A stretch of 34,274 nucleotides of DNA from Lentzea aerocolonigenes. Its GTDB lineage: Bacteria; Actinomycetota; Actinomycetes; Mycobacteriales; Pseudonocardiaceae. Under the pieces are notes generated by a model. It did no database searches. It was not told where the DNA came from and saw only the letters and a program-made list of their open reading frames with translations. A program made the position numbers and the translations under genes. The stretch is taken from the NCBI RefSeq assembly GCF_000955955.1, contig NZ_JYJG01000251.1, forward strand, positions 1 to 34,274, in the 5' to 3' direction. Within the stretch, counting starts at the first letter, position 1. Each line of letters begins with the position of its first letter. Shown piece by piece: positions 28,590 to 34,274 of the stretch.

Positions 28590-29804
28590 ATGACCTCACA
28601 TGTCCGGCAGCTCGACGTGGCCGCCGACCTGCTCGCCCTGCTGCACAACACTTCCACCGAGCCGCGTGACGACGACCAGCTGGACGCGTTGACGCTGGCC
28701 GTGTCCGCCGACCTGCCGGTGCTGCTGTGGGGAGAGCCGGGGATCGGCAAGACCGCGGCACTCACCCAACTCGCCGAGTCACTCGAACTACCGCTGACCA
28801 CCGTGATCGCCAGCGTGCACGAACCCTCCGACTTCGCCGGGCTGCCGGTGGTCGGCGACGATCCCGCGACCCAGGGCGTGCCGATGGCCCCGCCGGACTG
28901 GGCGGTGCGCCTGGTGCGGGCCGGTCGCGGGCTGCTCTTCCTGGACGAGCTGTCCACCGCGCCGCCCGCCGTGCAGGCCGCGTTGCTGCGCGTCGTGCTG
29001 GAACGCCGGATCGGTGCGCTGCGCCTGCCGCCGGGTGTCCGGATCGTGGCGGCCGCCAACCCTCGCTCCTCCGCCGCGGACGGCTGGGAGCTGAGCCCGC
29101 CGCTGGCCAACCGGTTCGTCCACCTGCAGTGGGCACACGACCACGACGTCGTGGTGCGCGGACTCGGTGGCACCTGGCCGGCCGCGACGCTGCCCCGGCT
29201 CGACCCGGCGCGGCTCGCGGAAGCCGTCGCGTTCGCCCGCCGGGCGGTGTGCGAACTGCTTGCGGCCAGGCCGAATCTCGTGCACCAGCTGCCGAAGAAC
29301 GAAGCCCGCCGCGGCGGGCCCTGGCCCTCTCCGCGCAGCTGGGAGATGGCGTTGCGGCTGATCGCTTTCGCGACCGCGGCCGGCACGTCACGAGAGGTGC
29401 TGTCCATGCTGGTGCGGGGCGCGGTCGGCGATGGTCCGGGTCTCGAGCTGCTGGCCGGCCTCGACCGGATGGACCTGCCGGATCCGGAGACACTGCTCGC
29501 GGATCCGGCGGCGGCCGTCCTTCCCGAGCGCGGCGATCTGCGTCAGGCGGTGCTCGACGGCGTGGTGGCGGCGGTGCGCAAGCGCCCGGAGGAGTCCCGC
29601 TGGAACGCCGCGTGGTCGCTGCTGGTGCTGGCCCTGGACACCGGAGCGCCGGACCTGGTGGTCGTCCCGGCGTCCACGCTCGCCGCACTGCGCCGCGACG
29701 ACTGGCAGGTGCCACCGGAGATCGAACGGCTGGCCGGCGCGGTGTCGGTGGCACGGCGCGCCGACCAGGCAGTGGAACGCGTCGGAGCAGGCAGCCGCCG
29801 ATGA
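28590..29804 (+). CDS. MoxR-type AAA+ ATPase
   Basis: A 404-aa AAA+ protein (AAA_5/MoxR-like). Walker A is WGEPGIGKTAAL (Lys54, Thr55) and Walker B is GLLFLDELSTAPPAVQ (Asp119, Glu120). The sensor segment VRIVAAANPRSSAADGWELS and the arginine-containing LANRFVHLQW match MoxR proteins, which act as chaperones loading or activating partners that contain VWA domains. The stop overlaps the start of the metallopeptidase/VWA gene as ATGA, so translation is coupled. AAGGTG ten bases upstream supports ATG 28590. The C-terminal third is helical and unassigned. The likely client is the VWA protein, but its cellular process is unknown. Confidence 0.92.
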   Translation: MTSHVRQLDVAADLLALLHNTSTEPRDDDQLDALTLAVSADLPVLLWGEPGIGKTAALTQLAESLELPLTTVIASVHEPSDFAGLPVVGDDPATQGVPMAPPDWAVRLVRAGRGLLFLDELSTAPPAVQAALLRVVLERRIGALRLPPGVRIVAAANPRSSAADGWELSPPLANRFVHLQWAHDHDVVVRGLGGTWPAATLPRLDPARLAEAVAFARRAVCELLAARPNLVHQLPKNEARRGGPWPSPRSWEMALRLIAFATAAGTSREVLSMLVRGAVGDGPGLELLAGLDRMDLPDPETLLADPAAAVLPERGDLRQAVLDGVVAAVRKRPEESRWNAAWSLLVLALDTGAPDLVVVPASTLAALRRDDWQVPPEIERLAGAVSVARRADQAVERVGAGSRR

Positions 29805-31015
29805 ACCTGGACGAGGAGAAGCTCTTCGCCGCCCGCTTGCACGCGGTCCGGTGCCGGCCGTACCTCGCGACGGCGTTGTTCGCCCTGCGGACGGTGGAGT
29901 CGCGGCGCGTGCCGACGATGGCCGTGGACCAGCGCTGGCGCTGTTACGTCTCGGCGGCGTTCGTGGACCGCACCCCGGTCGAGGAGCTGGCCGGGGTGTG
30001 GGTGCACGAGGTCTCGCACCTGCTCCGCGACCACCACGGGCGCGGCGACCGGTACGCCGTCGCGCACGAGCTGACCGGACCGGCCGAGCGGCTGCGGATG
30101 AACATCGCCGCGGACTGCGAGATCAACGACGACGTGTTCGGCGACGGGCTGGTGCGTCCGGAGGGCGCCGTCCAGCCGGAACTGCTCAGGCTGCCGCCAG
30201 GACAGCTGATGGAGGACTACCTGCACCAGTTCGGGCTCGGCCCGTGCACCAGCCGATGGGCGTGGCTCGACTGCGGCAGCGGCGCGGACGGGCTGGAACG
30301 GGAATGGGATCTCGGCGCGGACGGCGCGCACGGGCTCAGTGCCCAGGAACGGGACGCTGTCCGGTTCCGGGTGGCAGAGGGCATCACCGGCAGCCCCGGC
30401 TCCGCGCCGCAGGGCTGGCAGCGGTGGGCGGAGGAGGTCTTCCACCCGCCTCAGCCGTGGCGGGACCTGCTCGGAATGGCGCTCCGTTCCGCCGTTTCGA
30501 CCGCGGGTGCGGGCGCGGACTACACGTACGGCAGGCCGTCACGCAGGTCAGCGAGCCTGCCGGGAGTCGTGCTGCCGAGCCTGCGGCGCCGGCCGCCTCG
30601 CGTCGTCGTCATCGTCGACACCTCGGGATCCGTGAGCGACACCGAGCTGGGCAGTGCGATCCTCGAGATCGCCGCGATCGTCCGAACCGTGGGCGGCCAC
30701 CGTGATCTCGTCTCGGTGCTGTCCTGCGACGCCGCCACCCACATCACGGATCCGTTGTGCCACGCGGAGGGGATCACGTTCGTGGGCGGTGGTGGAACCG
30801 ACCTGCGGGAGGGTTTCGCGAAGGCTCTGCGCATCGGTCCCCGTCCCGACGTGATCGTCGCGCTGACCGACGGCCAGACACCCTGGCCGGAGACCCACCC
30901 GCCGTGCCGCACGGTGGTGGGCCTGTTTCCCCGGCCGAGCCGATCGGGCGAGGACGATCCCTACTACGTCCCGGACACACCACCCGCGTGGGCGCGGGTG
31001 GTGTCCATCGGCTGA
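29801..31015 (+). CDS. Putative metallopeptidase with C-terminal VWA-like domain (DUF2201 type)
   Basis: A 404-aa cytoplasmic protein. The N-terminal domain holds a zincin motif HEVSH (residues 69-73, in VWVHEVSHLLRDHHGR), and downstream NIAADCEINDDV supplies a plausible further acidic ligand. The C-terminal part is a VWA-like domain whose MIDAS residues are all present: DTSGSVS at 273-279, then the Thr of GGGGTDLREG and the Asp of ALTDGQTPWP. This matches the putative metallopeptidase plus VWA-like architecture seen beside MoxR ATPases. The idea that the ATPase remodels this protein to switch the peptidase follows from the family, and is inference for this case. A 12-bp hairpin overlaps its final codons and the next gene is convergent, five bases away. 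Confidence 0.9.
   Translation: MNLDEEKLFAARLHAVRCRPYLATALFALRTVESRRVPTMAVDQRWRCYVSAAFVDRTPVEELAGVWVHEVSHLLRDHHGRGDRYAVAHELTGPAERLRMNIAADCEINDDVFGDGLVRPEGAVQPELLRLPPGQLMEDYLHQFGLGPCTSRWAWLDCGSGADGLEREWDLGADGAHGLSAQERDAVRFRVAEGITGSPGSAPQGWQRWAEEVFHPPQPWRDLLGMALRSAVSTAGAGADYTYGRPSRRSASLPGVVLPSLRRRPPRVVVIVDTSGSVSDTELGSAILEIAAIVRTVGGHRDLVSVLSCDAATHITDPLCHAEGITFVGGGGTDLREGFAKALRIGPRPDVIVALTDGQTPWPETHPPCRTVVGLFPRPSRSGEDDPYYVPDTPPAWARVVSIG
30977..31004. terminator. 12-bp perfect hairpin at the end of the VWA gene
   Basis: ACACCACCCGCG (30977-30988) pairs exactly with CGCGGGTGGTGT (30993-31004) around TGGG. It lies within the last codons of the metallopeptidase/VWA gene, just before two convergent stop codons. 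No T-run follows, as is common in actinobacteria. The position fits a terminator serving both strands. Confidence 0.65.
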
Positions 31016-31019
31016 TGTG

Positions 31020-34010
31020 TCAGTGGGCGCAGCAGACGTGCTCCGCCCACTCCGGCTCGTGCCACCAGTGCTTGTTCTCCGCCGACGGCAACGGTTCGAG
31101 CGCGTCTGTAGTGGACAGTGCATGGGCTTGCCGATAGGGCTTCAGGAGATCCGCGATCTGGTGCAGCCTGCCACCGACCATGACCTGCTTGACGTTGGCC
31201 GCCGCCTTGATGTCCTGGAGCGGGTCGCCTTCGACGAACGAGATGTCCGCGGGTGCGCCGGGCCTGATCGTGCCGATCGGCAGGCCGAGCCAGCGGGCCG
31301 GGTTGCGGGTGGCGGTGATGAGCGCTTCCCGTGGTGTGAAGCCGTATTTCACCATCGCACGCAGGTTCATGTGGGTAGCGGTGGCCGGGGTGTCCAGAGG
31401 CGCGTCGGTGCCGCAGATGACCAGGCCGCCTTTGCGGTGCACGGCCAGGGCGAACGTGACCCAGCCGCGCAGGATGTCCGGCGACCAGGTCGAGGCCGGG
31501 GTGCCGGCGTTGTTGGCGTCGGTGACGTAGCGGTCGTACTCCCACGGCGGGAACAGGACTCGCGTGCGTTCGTCGGTCACCAGCGACTTGTCCTCGGCGA
31601 ACAGAGCGCGCGACTGGAAGAGTGTCGGGGTCATCGACATGCCGGACCGCACGAACAGTTCGACGACGTCCTGGTAGGCCTTGCCCTGGCGGGTGACGGT
31701 GTGGGAGTAGCCGAGGCGGTTGGTGGCGCCGACGTGTTCCATGCCGTCCATGCCGAGGTTCGCGGCCGGGTACAGGTAATGGGACGACAGCGGGACCTTC
31801 GAGCGCTGGACTGCGGCGCGTTGCAGTTCGACGGGCAGGCGCACGTAGGTTTTGATCATGTCGTACGCGAGCTCGTGGGCTCGGCGCAGCTCCAGGTCGA
31901 GCTGGGCGCGCGACAACGTTGGGCGCATGAAGTTGTAGTAGACGCGCGAGCCGTCGATGGCCTCACCGGTGGCGTAGAAGCGTGGCCCGGTGAGGGTTCC
32001 CGCCGCGAGGGCCTCGCGCGTTTCGACCATCTGGTAGACCGGGTCGCCGGGTGAGCGGACCGTCGTGATGCCGTACGACAGCCACAGGTTGCCCTGGCGC
32101 GCTCCCCACTGGCGGCCGCGCAGGTGCCAGTGGTTGTGGGCGTCGATCAGGCCCGGGATGGCGGTCAGCGTGCTGGTGGCCGGGCCCTGGTGCGGGCGGA
32201 TTTCCTTGACTTTGCCGTTCTCCACGACGATGTCGACGTTGCGGCGGAGGTTCCGCGCCTCGCCGTCCCAGCAGGCGCCGACGTGGACGACCTGGCGTTC
32301 CGGCGCCTTGGGCTTGGCCCAGTTGAGGTGCACGCGGATCGTGGTCGTCCTGCCGTCCAGAGTGGACTTCTTGAGCCTGCCGTTGTTCAGGTACACCAAC
32401 GCGTCGTCGCCGTGCCACGCCAGCGAGTCGGTGACCTCGCGGGTGACCTGGCGAGGTTCGCCGGTGAAGTTTCCCTTGGCGTCGACCGGAACCGCCCAGG
32501 CCACGCTCTCCACGACGAACGCGATGTGCTTGCCGTCCGGCGACCAGACCGGGCCGTCGTCGCCGCGGGTGGCGATGGAGCGGAACGGCATGGGCTCGGT
32601 GTACTTGAGCTCACCGCCGGCGAGGTCGACGCTCAGGATCTGGCTGGTGCCCTCGCGGAACCGGCGCGAGAACGGCTTCACGGCGGCCAGCGCGACGACC
32701 GAGCCGTCCGCGGACCACGTCGGGCGCCCTGGCTGGAAGAGCGTGGGGGTGATCTGGCGGCGACCGGTGGCGTCCACGATCCAGACCTGGCCGTCCTGGT
32801 CCACGTACGCGACCTTCGTGCCGTCCGGCGAGAAACGCGGTGTGGTCTGGGCGCCTGGCGCGGGTGCGTAGAGCTGCTCCGAGCCGGTCGCGAGGTCGCG
32901 GACCCAGAGCTGGGCGACACCGGTGCGGTCGCTGGCGTAGATCAACCGAGTGCCGTCCGGCGAGAAGTCCGGGTCCGAGTCGAAGTACTCGCCATCGGTC
33001 AGTTTCGTGGTCTTGCCGTTGCTGAGCAGGTACAGCGAGTTCAGCGCGCGGAACGCGATCTTCGAGCCGTCTCGCGACACGACCGGTCCCGCGATGCCCT
33101 TGACCGGGCCTGCCACGAGGTTCTTGCCGCGGTGGGGCTTGACGGTCTTGACGGGGACGGAGGCCTCGAACGGGACGTCCCTGCTGGAACCGTTGGCGTG
33201 CCAGCGAATGTGGCCGTCAGCGGTGTACAGCACCCGGTCGCCGTCCCACACCGGCGCGAACCCGAACACGTCCTGCCCGGTGACGACGGCGGTGGTGCCG
33301 AGCATCAGATCGGCCTGCCCAGGCCGCATCTGCGTGTAGCTGGGCTGGTCGCCGGGCCCGAACGCGGCACCGAACAGCTGGTAGCCCGCGGGTGCCGTGA
33401 CGAGCCGTTCCCGCTTGCCGTCCAACGTGACCGTGTCGACGGTGGCGTTGCCGGTGACGAAGATGATCCGCTTGCCGTCACGCGACCACTGCGGCGCCGC
33501 GGCCTCGTCCGGAACACCGGTCAGCTGCGTGATCGCCCCGGACGCGACGTCCAGGACGTGCACCCCGTAGCTGCCCGCGCGGTCGCTGACGAACGCGATC
33601 TTCGTGCCGTCCGGCGAGAACGCGGGCTCGCGGTGGTCGTACTTGCCGTGCGTGAGCTGCTTGAGACCGCTGCCGTCCCGACCGATCACGTAGAGGTGGT
33701 AGTTGCCGTCCCGATAGGACTGGAACGCGATCTGGCCGCCCGGCCCGAACGACGGCAGCGTGGCGTCCTGCAGCTCGTCGGTCAGCTTGCGCGCGGTACC
33801 ACCGGCCGACGGCAGCACCCAGATCGCGGTGACGAGGTCGAACGCGAGCCATTTCCCGTCCGCGGAACGGGAAACCGAGATGTTCGTCCCCTGCGTCAGC
33901 TTCACGCCGGGCTCAGCCCGCGCTGTTCCGATCGTCAGCGTGGACGCGGCGGTGGCGAGAGCGGCGGCCTGCCCGGTGCGGGTGAGCAGTTCGCGGCGCG
34001 ACAGATCCAT
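31020..34010 (-). CDS. Tat-exported TolB-type beta-propeller amidohydrolase
   Basis: A 996-aa exported protein. A twin-arginine signal (LSRRELLTRTGQAAAL, cleavage near ARA|EP) indicates export after folding. Residues about 35-560 are repeated TolB/PD40 propeller blades (recurring FSPDGTKIAFVSDR, WSRDGKRIIFV, FSPDGTRLIYASDR, WSPDGKHIAFV). Residues about 600-980 form an amidohydrolase: the metal motif HNH (His625, His627 in GLIDAHNHWH), further metal-site histidines in SSHYLYPA and EHVGATNRLG, and GTDAPLDTP with the late aspartate. Such proteins are annotated as exported metal-dependent amidases or dipeptidases; the substrate is unknown. ATG 34010 is chosen because GGGGGAG lies nine bases upstream and it begins the Tat signal; the frame extends upstream to 34076 without support. 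The unusual tail EHVCCAH may bind metal. Confidence 0.92.
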   Translation of the reverse strand: MDLSRRELLTRTGQAAALATAASTLTIGTARAEPGVKLTQGTNISVSRSADGKWLAFDLVTAIWVLPSAGGTARKLTDELQDATLPSFGPGGQIAFQSYRDGNYHLYVIGRDGSGLKQLTHGKYDHREPAFSPDGTKIAFVSDRAGSYGVHVLDVASGAITQLTGVPDEAAAPQWSRDGKRIIFVTGNATVDTVTLDGKRERLVTAPAGYQLFGAAFGPGDQPSYTQMRPGQADLMLGTTAVVTGQDVFGFAPVWDGDRVLYTADGHIRWHANGSSRDVPFEASVPVKTVKPHRGKNLVAGPVKGIAGPVVSRDGSKIAFRALNSLYLLSNGKTTKLTDGEYFDSDPDFSPDGTRLIYASDRTGVAQLWVRDLATGSEQLYAPAPGAQTTPRFSPDGTKVAYVDQDGQVWIVDATGRRQITPTLFQPGRPTWSADGSVVALAAVKPFSRRFREGTSQILSVDLAGGELKYTEPMPFRSIATRGDDGPVWSPDGKHIAFVVESVAWAVPVDAKGNFTGEPRQVTREVTDSLAWHGDDALVYLNNGRLKKSTLDGRTTTIRVHLNWAKPKAPERQVVHVGACWDGEARNLRRNVDIVVENGKVKEIRPHQGPATSTLTAIPGLIDAHNHWHLRGRQWGARQGNLWLSYGITTVRSPGDPVYQMVETREALAAGTLTGPRFYATGEAIDGSRVYYNFMRPTLSRAQLDLELRRAHELAYDMIKTYVRLPVELQRAAVQRSKVPLSSHYLYPAANLGMDGMEHVGATNRLGYSHTVTRQGKAYQDVVELFVRSGMSMTPTLFQSRALFAEDKSLVTDERTRVLFPPWEYDRYVTDANNAGTPASTWSPDILRGWVTFALAVHRKGGLVICGTDAPLDTPATATHMNLRAMVKYGFTPREALITATRNPARWLGLPIGTIRPGAPADISFVEGDPLQDIKAAANVKQVMVGGRLHQIADLLKPYRQAHALSTTDALEPLPSAENKHWWHEPEWAEHVCCAH

Positions 34011-34101
34011 GTGGTGGCACTCCCCCGAGAGTTGATCCCCAGCGAGATCCACCCTGCCACCGCACGAACGTCGCACATCCGCCGTTCGGCCCAGCGCCCA
34101 G

Positions 34102-34254
34102 TCAGTGGGCCGCCTCGACGTTCGTCTTGAGACGCGCCAGATCCGCGGCGATACTGCGCCGCACCTGCCACCGCATCAACGGCTCGGCGACCGAGAAGAA
34201 CCCGCCCGGCGACCCGGTTGCCCGGATCGCGACGCTCGTCCCCTGGCCGTGGCT
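34102..34254 (-). pseudogene. 3' fragment of an SRPBCC-family gene, cut near the window edge
   Basis: The minus strand encodes 50 residues ending GGFFSVAEPLMRWQVRRSIA and ADLARLKTNVEAAH, the typical last helix and preceding strands of SRPBCC (START/Bet v 1-like) proteins in actinobacteria. Directly upstream, in frame, is a TAG (34257-34255), and the adjoining bases 34258-34274 do not continue the family. The gene is therefore broken within 20 bases of the window end. A frameshift or an element junction just beyond the window could both explain it. Confidence 0.6.
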
Positions 34255-34274
34255 CTATTGGCGTCTGCAAGTAC

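Overview
This is 34 kb of high-GC DNA (strong G/C bias at third codon positions, frequent GTG starts, Tat signals, a LAL-type LuxR regulator, MerR and TetR regulators, many secreted proteins). It fits a mycelial actinomycete. A member of the Pseudonocardiales such as Lentzea or Saccharothrix is my guess from gene style, not a proven placement. No tRNA, rRNA, CRISPR array or intact insertion sequence was seen. Coding density is high. The only stretch above 300 bases without an intact gene is 5807-6196, which holds a pseudogene, a hairpin and a short tandem repeat.

Layout. (1) 1-5806, plus strand: the 3' part of glyA followed by soxB-soxD-soxA-soxG, a tightly packed operon for heterotetrameric sarcosine oxidase and one-carbon recycling. 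SoxA appears to carry two internal deletions. (2) 5807-6196: decayed EAL-domain fragment and hairpin. (3) 6197-10563, minus strand: DUF5829-like secreted protein, LuxR/LAL regulator, Tat-exported epoxide-hydrolase-like protein. (4) 10673-12704, minus strand: a class C beta-lactamase-like serine hydrolase and a MerR regulator, behind a perfect 21-bp MerR-type palindrome. (5) 12711-16925, minus strand: a degenerate HD domain fused to HEAT repeats, a secreted GH8 glycosidase with an F5/8C domain, and a patatin-like lipase. (6) 16953-20655, plus strand: an S-adenosylhomocysteine riboswitch and metH. (7) 20669-23734, plus strand: a sugar-binding-type lipoprotein translationally coupled to a membrane GGDEF-EAL protein. 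(8) 23725-27219: an APH-fold phosphotransferase with a palindrome at its start codon, a divergent TetR regulator and an orphan family 5 solute-binding lipoprotein. (9) 27251-31015, plus strand: possible leader peptide, an unrecognised 409-aa protein, a MoxR-type AAA ATPase and a metallopeptidase/VWA protein, ending in a strong hairpin. (10) 31020-34010, minus strand: a Tat-exported TolB-propeller amidohydrolase. The window closes with a broken 3' piece of an SRPBCC gene.

How the genes work together. GlyA and SoxBDAG form one pathway: sarcosine is oxidised to glycine with transfer of the methyl carbon to tetrahydrofolate, and GlyA interconverts glycine and serine. MetH consumes folate one-carbon units and is controlled at the RNA level by SAH, the by-product of methylation. 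The least explained parts are the MoxR/metallopeptidase-VWA operon, the lipoprotein plus GGDEF-EAL pair (which looks like a two-part receptor for an extracellular ligand), and the DUF5829-LuxR-hydrolase unit.
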